Part shown: piece by piece, positions 47,359 to 58,115 of the stretch
Layout of the letters: each line of letters opens with the position of its first letter
Numbering within the stretch: the first letter of the stretch is position 1
Origin: Uranotaenia lowii
Lineage: Eukaryota > Arthropoda > Insecta > Diptera > Culicidae
DNA length: 64,000 bases
Direction of reading: 5' to 3'
NCBI RefSeq assembly: GCF_029784155.1
Contig: NC_073693.1
Coordinates: 338,102,023-338,166,022, forward strand
Translations under genes and position numbers: made by a program
The notes under the pieces: generated by a model
Told to the model about the DNA's origin: nothing
Seen by the model: the letters and a program-made list of their open reading frames with translations, nothing else
Databases searched by the model: none

Positions 47359-47559
47359 AAATGTCCAATGTTTTAAAAATGTATCACTCTTAAAGTTTTA
47401 TTGTTGATTTTATATCATTGTAATACGTGTGAATTCTTGAAGAATGTATTTAAAAGTATTTCGATTTCTGATTATTCCCCATCCCTCTAAAAATTGCTTC
47501 CCGTTTTACATCTGATATGCTTCCACAACGTAACCACACCTCATCAAACATCCCCGGTG
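47359..47559 (+). other. Region after ORF1, no coding seen
   Basis: Non-coding sequence between the ORF1 stop and the minisatellite. The endonuclease domain expected at the start of ORF2 is absent. Confidence 0.5.
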
Positions 47560-47840
47560 CTATTCTCCTCTAACGACTTGAGATCCTACCCCTCCTCGCA
47601 TCGACTCGAGGTTTACCTCTCCGCTGCACGATTCAAGGCCCGATCTCTCCTCTAACGACTTGAAATCTGACCTCTCCTCGTAATGACTCGAGGTGACCAC
47701 TTGTACTCCTCCTCTTGTTGGTAAGGGGCCTGATCCCTCCTCTTACGACTCGAGACCCGACCCCTTATCATAAAGACTCGGGGTTGACCACACAAACCTC
47801 TCCGCCTGAAGGTTTGAGACCTGACCTCTCCTCTATATAG
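47560..47840 (+). repeat. Degenerate ~85-bp minisatellite replacing ORF2 N-terminus
   Basis: Three diverged units share CTCCTCTAACGACTTGAGAT, then CTGACCTCTCCTCG and a GACTCGAGGT segment. Unit length is about 85-90 bp with internal sub-repeats of CTCCTC..CGACT..GA type. It abuts the reverse-transcriptase fragment directly at about 47838, so it occupies the place of the deleted endonuclease and the first half of the RT. Confidence 0.7.
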
Positions 47841-48774
47841 CTCGAACAGTTTGACAGTGACTTTAGGTGTACCTCAAGGATCTGTACTTGGACCTATACT
47901 CTTCTGCTGCTTCATCAACGACCTTCCTAGCGTGTTAAAGTTCTGCTCAATTCAAATGTATGCAGATGACGTCCAATTATACATTACCAACATCGGAGGA
48001 TCTGTTAATTCTCTAGTCCAGTTGATGAACCAAGATTTGGGAAGAATAGCATCGTGGTGTCGGATAAACGAACTCCTTATCAATCAAAGTAAAAGTAAAG
48101 CTATGCTGATGCCGAAACAACGTATTGACATCTACACAGTGATGGAAAATCTGCAAATGGAAGGAATAACAATTTCGTGGGTCGATCGGGTCAACAATCT
48201 AGGCTATGTATTCCAGAATGACATGCAATGGAATGGTATGAACGCTCAGCAATGTGGGAAAATCTATGGTTGTTTGCGAACGCTTTATTCTACAACACAC
48301 CTTGCACCAACAACCACCAAACTGAAACTATTCAAGGCTCTGATTCTTCCACATATCTTGTTTGCCGATGTACTCCTCCTCAGACCAAGTGCTGCTGCCA
48401 TGAATCGCCTGCGAGTTGCATTAAACTCTTGCGTACGATATATCTATGGTTTGACCCGTTACGACTCAGTTAGTCATCTACACAATAATCTAATAGGATG
48501 CTCTCTTCAGCAGCTCTATGCTTTTCGATCCTGTGTGTTTCTGCATAAAATCATGGTCACTCGTTATCCTCCGACATTGTTTGAGAAGGTTTCCCAGCTT
48601 CAAGGTCGCCGGATGCGAAATCTAGTGGTTCCTACAAATCGCACAACAGTCTACGGCAACTCCTTTTTCGTCAGGGGAGTGGTAAATTGGAACAGATTAC
48701 CTGCTGATATGAAGCGTTTTAGATCAGAAGCAATTTTTAAGAGGGAATGCTTACTTTTTTTGAATAATCATTAG
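47841..48774 (+). pseudogene. LINE reverse transcriptase, C-terminal two-thirds
   Basis: An open frame (ATG 47851; open a little upstream) starts within RT block 4, LGVPQGSVLGPILFCCFIND. It then has the catalytic YADDVQLY (about residues 38-45), the thumb segment NQSKSKAMLMP, a conserved VNNLGYVFQNDMQWN and a C-terminal RRMRNLVVPTNRTTVYGN..WNRLPADMK block before the stop at 48774. These are hallmarks of target-primed non-LTR retrotransposons. Everything N-terminal (endonuclease, RT fingers) is missing, so it is not functional although the remaining 307 codons are uninterrupted. The 3' UTR and AAAC tail follow. Confidence 0.88.
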
Positions 48775-48977
48775 AATTTGTGTAAAGGACATAGTAATTA
48801 AGAAGTAATAGTGATAAAAACTCATCGAAACACCGAATGTAGTATTTTTAAAAGGTGTAAACCTTACGCTACTGGAATGAATAAACAAACAAACAAACAA
48901 ACAAAACCACTGACCACACTGACATAACACTTAGAACAAAACTTCAATTATTTTCTGTCTAATTTTTTGTTGTCAGA

Positions 48978-50024
48978 TTTTGCAGGTTCGCAATACCGAC
49001 GACAGGTGGCGAACCTGAAAAATTTTACAAAAAATGTCCACCGAAAAATGAGACCGATTTGGAGAAAAGGGAAAAACTCTTCCCCCGTGTCTGCTGGCGC
49101 TACGTGGATGACATTTTCGCTTCTGTAAAAGAACGCTACCTCCCACAGACGCTAGAATTATGAAATAATCAGCATAGATCGATAAAATTTACGGTTGAGA
49201 AAGAAGTTGAGGGAAAACTCCCCTTCCTTGATCTGCTGATCTCAAGGAAAGAGGACAACACAATAAAGTTTGGAATCTACCGAAAACCAACCTCAACTGA
49301 CAAGTATATTACGGTCGACTCAAATCACTTTGGTGCTCAAAAACAAGCCGCCTTCCACTCTATGGCACACCGGCTGTACCATATTCCAATGGAAAAGCCA
49401 GAGTTTGAAGACGAGAAGCAAAAAAATTTTGATGCAGGAATTGTGAATGGCTACGACAATGACTTCGTTCGTAAAATTCTTCACAAGCACGCCCGAAAAA
49501 AGCACCGAAGTGATGCAACAACACTAACACCGGAAAAAGAAGAATCGCAAAGAGTTAGTCTACCGTTTTATCCAAAATTGACTAACGGAATAAGCCAGAT
49601 TCTTCTGCAGCATGGTCTAAAAACCGCATACAAGAGTGGAAACACCCTCAAAGATCGTCTAGTCTCGCTTAAAGACAAGATTCCTGAGGAGGATAGATCC
49701 GGAATTTACGAAATTCCATGCAGCAGCTGCCCGGCTATTTATATTGGTCAAACTCGCCGTAAATTCAAAGTCCGTCTCAAAGAACACAAAAATGCCGTTG
49801 AGAATGGGAGAATTAAGGAATCGAGTGTTGCCGCCCACACAACAGAGTTTGACCATTCCGTCGATTGGAAAAAGGTCAAATTTAGGAAGTTTGTACGGAA
49901 AACATCACATCTGAATGCTTGGAAGTCGATGTTCATCAGCACCGCCGAAAAACCGTTGATGAACGAAGACGAGCCGCCGATCATTTCACCCCTCTTCAAC
50001 CTGATCAAACAAAAATCCGCATAA
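48978..50024 (+). pseudogene. Penelope-like element: RT end and GIY-YIG endonuclease
   Basis: Coding is open from about 48978 with one internal TGA at 49161. The N-terminal part has the reverse-transcriptase catalytic box RYVDDIFASVKE (about 49110), then VEGKLPFLDLLISRKEDN and IKFGIYRKPTSTDKYI, a thumb-region signature of Penelope-like RTs. From ATG 49362 the frame runs to 50024 and contains a GIY-YIG nuclease: SGIYEIPCSSCPAIYIGQTR followed by FKVRLKEHKNAV, with a Cys pair as in Penelope endonucleases. The RT fingers and N-terminus are missing, so the copy is 5'-truncated. It lies between the LINE tail (48906) and the BEL LTR (50418). Penelope proteins prime reverse transcription at nicked DNA ends made by the GIY-YIG domain. 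Confidence 0.9.
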
Positions 50025-50091
50025 TGCCAATTGCGTTCGACGAATACTACATCAAGTATGAAACTGGAGCAGTAATTATCCTTTGTGTAAT

Positions 50092-50150
50092 CAGTCGGAC
50101 ATCGTCCTGTAGATGGGCAACATCGAGCCCGAAACCGGTCGACAAATAGG
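50092..50150 (+). other. Hammerhead-like motif downstream of the Penelope ORF
   Basis: CAGTCGGACATCGTC-CTGTAGAT-GGGC-AACATCGA-GCCC-GAAAC-CGGTCGAC. The GGGC/GCCC stem leading straight into GAAAC matches stem II of a hammerhead, but the usual CTGATGA box reads CTGTAGAT, so self-cleavage would probably be lost. Location at the 3' side of a Penelope-like ORF is where such motifs are expected. Confidence 0.45.
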
Positions 50151-50417
50151 TAACTTTATATCCTTTTTCCGTTAAGTAAGAACGTTATGTGTCGTGTCCT
50201 GTAATACGTCGTGTGTTATGTGTATAGTTAAAGTTCTTACGTAAGCACAAATCATATAAAAATGAGTAAAAAATGTCCTGTAGGAAAAATGGTCCTGTTT
50301 AGCCCGATTTTATCGTAGAAATTGCGTGTTTTATTTTTAAAGTTGGGTGGCATTTCCTAACTGGGATAGCATTTCTTCAAATCGATCGATGCGCACTCAG
50401 GAATCGGCATTGCGTAC
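50151..50417. other. Spacer between Penelope fragment and BEL LTR
   Basis: Contains TCTTACGTAAG-like words; no coding. Confidence 0.4.
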
Positions 50418-51444
50418 TGTTGGAAAAATTATCCAAAAAACGAAATCGAGTGTCCAGTCAGTATGGTCAGTGGTAAAACCATCATGATACTCAACTTAAA
50501 GCATAATCAGTTAGTATAGATCTTAGGTTGCGAAGAGATTACTTTTTATAAGGCTTTTAAAAACAGCGAGAACCAAAGTTTTCGTTTTGTGGAAGTACCT
50601 TTAGAATCGACGGAATGGATCTCCTTTTCCTTTGCAGCAGGGCAGGTAAGTAACTTCTTCGGGCGTCCCGGTAAGTATCGGTAAGTATTATTCCTCCAGG
50701 TAATTTTTCTTTCAGGTTCGGTTCAGGCAGGTAAGTACACTTTCGTTTTTGTAGTTCACTAATTCAACTTTTATTTTTACTGTTCTCACTAGCTTTAATG
50801 AATTAACTATTTATTTACACTTAATTTACTTAAATTTACGATACAAAAAAATTCTAGCTTCTTAAAATAACAATTTCAAAGGTAAACAATGTGTTCGTCG
50901 GCTAATGTTGACGTTTCAAGCCTCAACACAAAAGGAGAAACACATGACTGCTGAAGTCCCCTTTTATAATTTAGGGATGCCGGAAACACCTCTTTTTTCT
51001 CTTGATGTTTCCTAACTCCCGAAAAACTCACAGCATGCCGAATCACTCCCACTGCTAAAAACAAGGGGGTGACAATCTGGTTCTTCTTGCAAACAAGAAT
51101 CTTTTTCTTTTTTTCTATCCATCGGGAGAAACGTTTATGGTGTTTTCCTCTCAAAGCAGTACAGAGCGGAAAAAGTCAATATTTCAACCAATGAGGAATC
51201 AGAATGATTGTTGTGTTAGTGTGCAATCATTCATAATTCTCTAGGATTTGACATCTAGTCCGGTTCCTTGACAGCAATATGTCAGGTTTGTTATGGGCCC
51301 ACAAAATCGTGGGCCCGTAATTTTGATGGTTGTCAAAATCAATGACAAAGGATAGGGATGTCACTCCCCTGCTAAAAACTCTGCGCTCAGCAGAATTGAT
51401 CACCGGGAGGTTCGCGGTTACCCAAATTCGTGTATGCACTAACA
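50418..51444 (-). mobile_element. 3' LTR of a BEL/Pao retrotransposon
   Basis: On the minus strand this begins TGTTAGTGCATACACG, directly after a polypurine tract GAAGGGGCCAGGA (51445-51458), and ends ..TTTTTCCAACA at 50418. TGTT/AACA termini, the adjacent polypurine tract and its place just downstream of the BEL pol end all fit the 3' LTR (about 1.03 kb). An AATAAATAG-type poly(A) signal lies inside near 50800. No second LTR is in the window to confirm the left edge. Confidence 0.7.
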
Positions 51445-51458
51445 TCCTGGCCCCTTCA

Positions 51459-51779
51459 GAAACAACGTTTCTGATGATGACTGCTCAGGTAAAATAGGCG
51501 GCGGAGTGTGTAGATTCCGATCAGCGTGAACACGGCGAAGATGATGATTGTCCAAATTCGTCGGTCTCGTCTCGGTCGTGTTGTGATTTAATGTCTGCAA
51601 ATTTTTAAGACCCGGTAGCGCTTCCTCAAAAGGGTAAATTAGATTGGACCGGAACTCACCTGATCCAAGTCACAAAATGCCTTGGATTTTATTTCTACGC
51701 TGGATCCGAAAGTTGGAGCTCTCCTTTGGCAGTAATTTCGTCTGTTGTTGATTGCTCAGCGTCGGATGGTTTGATTGCT
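51459..51779 (-). other. BEL element, region between pol and 3' LTR
   Basis: Short non-coding stretch before the polypurine tract; stops occur in all minus-strand frames. Confidence 0.5.
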
Positions 51780-52990
51780 TCCTCCGATGATGGTGCAATC
51801 GGCAGCAGGCAAATTTTAGACAACGGTCGTGTGCACGAGCCCTTTGCTGTTCTCATAGTGACCACTCTGATAACTCCGTCGCTTCCTGGGCGTGTCTGAA
51901 CAATTCTGGCTGTTGGCTAGCGCATCGGTGGGATGTTTTCTTCTTTTAGGAGGACGAGCTGGTTCTCCTTTATCGAAACAGGTGAGTGCACCCATTTGCT
52001 TCTTGGTTGTAATATGTTCGAATATTCCAGGTGCCATTGCCGCCACAGATCCTGGACCAAATTTTGAATTTGTTGCCATTTCTTCAAATGGTGGAACGGT
52101 ATTTCGGTGAACTCTTCATCAGGAATGACCTTCAATGACGTGCCAACCAAGAAGTGCCCGGGTGTTAATGCCTCATAATCAGTTGGATCGTCGCTCAAGG
52201 AAACAAGAGGCCGAGAATTTAGACAACTTTAGATCTGGCACAGAAGGGTTTGCATGTCATCGTAGAAAAGCGGTCGGTCCCGGACGATGCGGATGAAATG
52301 CTTCTGGGCGGAGTGAATGGCAGATTCCCATAATCCCCCGAAATGGGAGGCTCTTGGAGGATTGAAGTGCCATCTAATTTTGCAGTCAGAGCACTCCTGT
52401 TCCAATTTTTGCGAATACTCTGATTGACGGATGAGCCGTTTTAGCTCATTTTTCGCACCGAGAAAGTATCGTCCGTTATCAGAGTAGATATCAGAAGGCG
52501 GACCACGACGAGAGACGAATCTTCGCAACGCTTGTACAAATTTAGCTGTTGTCAGATCGAAAACCAGCTCGATGTGAACAGCTTTAGTACAGAAGCATAC
52601 AAAAACTGCTACAAATGCTTTAGTTGGTGAGGCTCGACGATGTTTAAGCAGTATTGGCCCCCCAGTAATCCACCCCCGTTAGCGTGAATGGACTAGTGGC
52701 TGTGATCCGTTCTTTGGGCAGATCAGCCATAAATTGTTCCACCAATTTAGGGCGAGCTCGGAAGCAAATGGTGCAGCGATGTACGATGACTTTGGCCAGA
52801 TTTCTGGCCGCTATGATCCAGTATCGTAGGCGAAGAAGTCCAACGAGCAGTTGTGTGATGGTGATATGGGAGCAGGATCTGGTGCTTGCTGTCGTACGTC
52901 ATTGGCGCTCTGTCAAGCCTGCCACCCACACGCATTACCCCATTTGGATCGAGGAAGAGAGTAAACCATCAAAGCCGTGATTTGATAGGG
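51780..52990 (-). pseudogene. BEL/Pao pol: integrase region
   Basis: Minus-strand pieces in N-to-C order. About 52935-52860 reads MRVGGRLDRAPMTYDSKHQ, the integrase zinc-finger neighbourhood. At 52528-52229 the catalytic core reads FVSRRGPPSDIYSDNGRYF..HFNPPRASHFGGLWES, with the second Asp in SDNG and the Glu in GLWES. At 52198-51900 a C-terminal domain reads ALTPGHFLVGTSL..QQIQNLVQDLWRQWH, typical of the last domain of BEL integrases. Frameshifts and stops separate the blocks and the first catalytic Asp region (about 52540-52700) is scrambled. Integrase inserts the cDNA into host DNA; this copy cannot. Confidence 0.88.
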
Positions 52991-53055
52991 ATGGGTTTTG
53001 ACTGACGAAGAGCACTGACTTCACTGGCGAATTCCTGGAGCTGGACTAACCGAAT

Positions 53056-54084
53056 TCAGGCGAACTCTGCATTCTGTATTTCGGTCGTCGACAGATTGTT
53101 GGTCAATTCCTGTCGTTTGCTGGGGCGGTTCGAAGAAATTCTAAGGCAGAATGCCGTTACTTGCAACAAATGTTGGAAAGATGAAAACCGTTCGATGTGA
53201 AGGTCGACGAAGGAAGGATCTGCTGGTACGGACACTGCTGTTGATGCCAGAAATTGATTCGGGGAAGATCGGGATTCAAGCTGCGTTTCAAACGATTGGC
53301 CAGGCTGATTTACAGGCCAAAACGATGATTCAGATTGGAGCCATTGTGGACCCTTCCACCAGAGGTCGCACGAGAGAATCGCTTCGGCCTCGATGCCTCT
53401 AGAGATGTGGTCTGCTGGGTTCTGTTGCCCTGCAACATGGTTCCAGGAGGTGTCTACCGTAGCAAGCTGGATTTTGGATACTCTATTCGCCACAAACGTA
53501 GTCCATACTGACGGGGTAGCCTTAAGCCAGGCTAAAACTGTTGTAGAATCGACCCAGAAGAACGTAATGAACTTCGAAAGCGGAATAGACCTTTTGATAC
53601 AGTTGAGCCGCTTCTAGTGCTCAGCAGAGCTCGAGACGAGGAAAACTGCGCTTTTTGATGGAGAAACTTTCGATTTGGCCGTCAACAAGGTTAGCAGAAT
53701 ATTCCCGGACGCGTCGGTCGATCGGAGATACGCACAGGCGCCATAAGCTTGTTCCGATGCGTCCGAAAATAGGTGAAGCTGAACGTTACATGGATCGGGC
53801 AAAACAACACATCGAGGGATTCTAAGTTGCTCAAGCAGAGGCAACTGCGAGTAGTACTTGATCCAGTAAGTGGCGAGAGAATCTGGCAGCGGTTGATCCC
53901 AGCCCCAAGGTTTGTCGTCTTCGGAAGTAAGGCTCCACAGCGTCTGCATGAAGATTTTAGCGGTTACGATTACTGACCCAACCAGACCTAAAGGATCAAC
54001 AAGTTGAGCGATTTGCGACAGAGCTATTTGTTTCGTCATGAGGGTGTCTGGTGGTTGCTTCGGTAGTTGGATGTGGAACCGCAA
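53056..54084 (-). pseudogene. BEL/Pao pol: RT connection / RNase H region
   Basis: The first open piece (54084-53614) reads ALSQIAQLVDPLGLVGSVIV, then PWGWDQPLPDSLATYWIKY and HLFSDASEQAYGACAYLRST, the conserved DAS box of the BEL RNase H-like segment. The next (53493-53056) has SWNHVAGQQNPADHISRGI and LWWKGPQWLQ, the characteristic connector before the integrase. A frame break lies at about 53500-53610. These parts degrade the RNA strand and link RT to integrase. Confidence 0.88.
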
Positions 54085-54102
54085 GTTGTCAGCTGTTGGT
54101 TC

Positions 54103-54832
54103 CTAATGTAGGCCCAGGGTTTTGATGCACTGATCTGCTGCAAGTTCGACCGAGGATTGAATTGCACGTCTTTCAGGAGACATGCCGTCGAGAACCGGTT
54201 CACAATTAGAGGCAAACTTTCGGAATTCAAATCCGCCTCTCCTGCATAACTGGTCAAGCTGAATCCGTAGCTCAGCTACCTTCGTTGGAGAACTTCCGCC
54301 GGTGAAGAGGTCGTCTACGTAAACATCCCTCTTGAGGACCTTGGCTGCTTCGGGAAAATTCGTCTCTTCGTCTTCGGCTAGTTGCTGCAGGACCCTGGTA
54401 GCAAGAAACGGTGCGCTGGCCGTACCATAGGTGACCGTATTCAACTCGAAGGTTTCTAGCGGTTGTTCCGGGGAGTTCCGCCAAAAAATCCGCTGAAGTG
54501 GGATGTCTCTGTCGTCTACCAGTATCTGACGATACATCTGCTTGATGTCAGCAATGAGCATGAACTGGTGAAGCCTGGACCTCAGAATGATGGCTCTCAA
54601 ATCGTCCTGGATGACTGCGCCTACCATGAGCACACCATTCAGGGATTTTCCAGTTGCTGATTTGCACGAGGCGTCGAAAACAACTCGCACCTTTGTAGTA
54701 GAGCTTGTTTCTCGAACTACGGGATGATGAGGTAGATAATACCGGGAAGAATCGGATTCAGCTGTGTCCGCCACACGCTGCATGTGGCGGAGGGTTTCGT
54801 ATTCCGCCATGAAGTCCCGATATTGAATCTGT
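54103..54832 (-). pseudogene. BEL/Pao pol: reverse transcriptase, downstream part
   Basis: Minus-strand frame with YLPHHPVVRETSSTTKVRVV (about 54740), SLNGVLMVGAVIQDDLRAII, DIKQMYRQILVDD (about 54530), TVTYGTASAPFLATRVLQQL (about 54420) and the catalytic DVYVDDLFTGG (about 54310). All are diagnostic of BEL/Pao RT. The frame ends with a stop at about 54103. At its N-terminal end (54833-54841) it is interrupted by an RTE retrotransposon; the missing upstream codons lie at 57984-58115. Confidence 0.92.
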
Positions 54833-55134
54833 AGCTCTTTGGCTGGTAAACGGTGGATAATGTGCAACACGAGACCCCATAGTGGTCATATCACCTCTTA
54901 TTCACAACTCCTATCTCTACCTCCCCGCGGTGCCGGCTGGGGTGCGAGTAACCTAAGCGGAGATCGGGTACCCAACCCCGGTGGATGCTTTGGTCGCATG
55001 CAGACTGAGAAGGTGGCCGCACGCGTCTGTTCCCCAGGTTAGGGGCGGCGTGCAACAACAACCGAGCGTCTGTTCTCCAGGTCAGGGGCGGCTCAAACAG
55101 CGTCTGTCTCGCAGCGAGCGGCTGAATTTATGAA

Positions 55135-56565
55135 ATGCGGCTCCCGCCAGCTAAGTCCAAGATGGCAGCCCCATCGCGGGATAGGGACTTTAGGCTAACA
55201 ACCTACTGCTCCCGATTTGAAATTGTTACGGAATCCGAAAGAAATGACCGACCTGGAACTTTGGCAACGACTTTTAGCATGAAAACACGGACACGAATTG
55301 GAACTTGGAATGTTTTAACCCTTGCCCAACAAGGCAAACTGGAACAACTTGCTAGAGAGGCTAGCCGCCTCAAGCTTGAAATTCTGGGACTGAGCGAAGT
55401 CCGTTGGCCTAATACTGGAGAACACAAGACACAATCCGGGCAAGTCCTGCTTTACTCTGGCATACGAGGAGAACATGCTACTCGGGAACGAGGAGTTGGT
55501 TTCCTGTTAAGCCCGCAGGCCTACGCGGCCCTCATTAGATGGGAACCGATAAACGAAAGAATAATCGTAGCCAGATTCAGAACACGGGTTAGAAACCTTA
55601 CAATGGTCCAGTGTTATGCGCCAACTGACGTTGCCGACTTGCAGGAGAAAGAGCAGTTTTACAGTCAACTGAACAGCGTGGTTGAGAGAATTCCGAAGGG
55701 TGACATTCAAATCCATCTGGGCGACTTCAACGCAAAGATTGGCTCCGACAATCAGGACCTTGAGCGCATCATGGGGCGCCATGGCCTAGGACAGATGAGC
55801 GAAAACGGAGAACTTTTTGTAGAATTTTGTGGCAACAACAACATGGTGATCGGTGGATCGCTCTTCCCCCATCGACCAGCACATAAGGTCACTTGGGTAT
55901 CCCGAGATGGCCGAACAGAAAATCAAATTGACCACATCTGCATCAGCCGAAAATGGAGAAGGAGCCTTCTTGATGTCCGCAACAAGCGAAGCGCAGACAT
56001 TGCATCTGACCATCACCTCGTCCTTGGCGAGATACGACTGAGAGTTGCGAGTGTCCAACGGCGCGAGGAGAAAGTCGGGTGTCGATACGACGTCCGCCGG
56101 TTGGAGAATCCAGAGGTGAAAAGGGCATACGTTGAACAGCTAGAATCCCGAGCCTCGGAGCTGCCGACAGACGGAACAGTCGAAGAACAGTGGTGTGGAA
56201 TCAAGAATGCCTTCATCACGACGAGCCATGATACTCTCGGTAAAGTTTGTGGAAGAAGGAGTGAATGGATGTCGGATGAAACTTGGAGGATGGTCGATGA
56301 TCGGAGAAAGGCGAAAGTCGGAATTGAGCAGGCATGTACCGGGTCAGCCAAAGCAGTCGCCCGCTTACGATATGCGGAGCTGAAAAAGGCAGTTAAACGA
56401 GCTTGTAGACGAGACAAGAGAGCCTGGACAAACTCCCTAGTCGAAGAGGGAGAAAGAGCCGCCGCCAATGGAGATATCCGATTACTTTTAGACATTTCTC
56501 GCCGCCTCAGTGGTGCAAGGACTAATGCAAGAATGCCGCTAAAAGACCGAGCAGGTTTTCGCTGA
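55135..56565 (+). pseudogene. RTE ORF: apurinic-type endonuclease and linker
   Basis: About 476 codons. From residue about 50 an EEP/APE-type nuclease runs TRIGTWNVLTLAQQGKLE (catalytic Asn in WNV), ILGLSEVRWPNTGEH (Glu in SEVRW), IHLGDFNAKIGSD (Asp/Asn) and ADIASDHHLVLGEIRL (Asp-His pair); all catalytic positions are present. A basic linker follows (YAELKKAVKRACRRDKRAW) with MPLKDRAG before an early stop. Intact RTEs continue here with about 60-80 residues leading into RT; that stretch is deleted and the frame shifted at about 56555. A start at 55135 or at 55279 (MKTRTRIGTWNV) is possible. The nuclease nicks target DNA to prime reverse transcription. Confidence 0.9.
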
Positions 56566-57177
56566 CATCTGGGATACTGCAACATTCCCGGCCGACTGGA
56601 TGCAGGGTATCCTCGTTAAGGTCCCGAAGAAAGGAGACCTGACAGAGTGCGGTAACTGGCGAGGCATAACGTTGATCTGTACAACCCTCAAAGTACTCTG
56701 CAAAGTGATTCTGAACAGGATCCAGGAGAAAATAGACGCTACACTCCGACGGCAACAAGCTGGATTTCGATCTCGACGATCATGTGTGGACCACATCACA
56801 ACGCTACGAATCATACTGGAACAAATCAACGAATTCCAGGACTCTCTTCTGCTGGTGTTCGTTGATTTCGAAAAAGCATTCGACCGACTTAACCATGAAA
56901 ACATCTGGGCGGCTCTAAGGCGACGAGGGGTCCCAGAGAAACTAGTCCATCTCATCGAAGCACAGTATGAGCCATTTTCGTGCAAGGTCTTGCACGACGG
57001 TGTCTTGTCCGAACCAATCCCGGTAACTGCTGGAGTGAGACAAGGATGTATTCTATCACCGCTACTTTTTCTAATCGTAATGGATGAGATTCTGATTGGA
57101 TCGATTGACTGTGCACCGAACCGAGGATTGCCGTGGAATCCTTCAACAATGGAGCATCTGATAGATCTTGACTTGGT
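56556..57177 (+). pseudogene. RTE ORF: reverse transcriptase, N-terminal part
   Basis: The frame runs VFADIWDTATFPADWMQGIL, then VPKKGDLTECGNWRGITLIC, QQAGFRSRRSCVDHI, LVFVDFEKAFDRLNHEN (first catalytic Asp in FVDFEKAFD) and AGVRQGCILSPLLFLIVMDE. At about 57175 one base is missing inside the F/YADD catalytic box, so the frame leaves the motif at LIDLDLVT. RT activity is therefore lost. Confidence 0.92.
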
Positions 57178-57966
57178 GACGATATTGTTTTGCTCGCCCA
57201 AACGCAACCGGATGTGCAGAGCAAACTCGACGACCTCACCGAAAGTTCCAAGGCAGCAGGTCTCAAAGTCAATGTCGGAAAGACCAAGTCGATGGAGATC
57301 AACACAGGAAATCCCTCCAGTTTCATGGTAGCTGGGCAACAAGTTGAGAAAGTGGAGTGCTTCCAGTATCTTGGTAGCCAGATTACGCCTGATGGTGGTA
57401 CCAGAAAAGACATCGAAACCCGGATCAGAAAGGCCCGATTTGCGTTTGCGAGTCTCCGAAACATCTGGCGGTCATGCCAGATCTCTCTACGAACAAAAAT
57501 CCGAATCTTCAACTCAAACGTCAAATCCGTATTGCTGTACGGGTGCGAAACTTGGTGCACATATGCGGTAACGACGCGAAAACTGCAAGTATTTGTAAAC
57601 CGCTGCCTGCGGAATATCATCCGCGCTTGGTGGCCTGGCAACTGGATCTCTAATGAGGAACTACATCGCCGGTGTCATCAAAAGGCGCTAGAAATCGAGA
57701 TTCGGGAACGTAAGTGGAGATGGATTGGGCACACGCTGCGAAGAGATGAAAACGAGATTTGCAGAGAGGCGCTAGATTGGAATCCAGAAGGTCATCGAAG
57801 AAGAGGCAGACCCAGAAATTCGTGGCGGCGAAGCCTAGCCGCTGAAATCCGAACTGTCGACGAGAATCTTGACTGGGACCAGGTGAAGACGCTGGCTCCG
57901 GATCGTCAACAGTGGAGGTCTTTTACCACGGCCCTATGCACCGGAGGATCGGCGCGGGATCATTAA
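57178..57966 (+). pseudogene. RTE ORF: reverse transcriptase, C-terminal part
   Basis: Beginning with the second half of the active-site box (DDIVLLAQTQPD), the frame has LKVNVGKTKSMEIN, FQYLGSQITPDGGTRKDIET, a thumb/connection region and the RTE-type tail KWRWIGHTLRRDENEICREAL..RRRGRPRNSWRRSL, stopping at 57966. The RRRGRPRNSWRR tail is a recognisable RTE C-terminus. It is continuous for about 258 codons. Confidence 0.92.
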
Positions 57967-57983
57967 GTAAGTAAAGCTCTTTG

Positions 57984-58115
57984 TTGCGTTGAAGACGAGA
58001 TTCAATCATATAAAATCGACGTCGTGCAGTGTTGCGGTTGTCGCCTAAGTTGACCACAGCCTCCTTCAAAGGCAATCGCACAATGTACTGTTGCTTTTTT
58101 CCACAGGAGCAGAAT
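57984..58115 (-). pseudogene. BEL/Pao pol: RT upstream fragment
   Basis: Minus strand: CGKKQQYIVRLPLKEAVVNL then NTARRRFYMIESRLQRNKEL, the conserved segment just before the BEL RT fingers. It rejoins 54832 once the RTE is removed. Upstream of about 58115 the BEL coding stops abruptly, so gag, protease and 5' LTR are missing from this side. Confidence 0.88.

Larger units (their letters stand above)
43650..48906 (+). mobile_element. Non-LTR retrotransposon (LINE), rearranged and interrupted
   Basis: Overall span of a plus-strand LINE: a presumed 5' UTR from about 43650, an ORF1 split by a TA-type element (44132-46701), a minisatellite replacing most of ORF2, a reverse-transcriptase remnant, and a 3' tail of AAAC repeats at 48882-48906. 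The 5' boundary is approximate. Confidence 0.75.
54833..57983 (+). mobile_element. RTE-clade non-LTR retrotransposon inserted in BEL RT
   Basis: Flanked by the 9-bp target duplication AGCTCTTTG (54833-54841 and 57975-57983). It has a GC-rich 5' UTR (54842-55134), endonuclease and RT coding, and a short AAGTAAGTAA simple-repeat tail, the typical RTE terminus. Deleting the insert and one TSD rejoins the BEL frame between the codons for NKEL and QIQYRDF, proving it landed in an existing BEL element. Coding shows one internal deletion and at least two frameshifts, so it is inactive. Confidence 0.95.
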
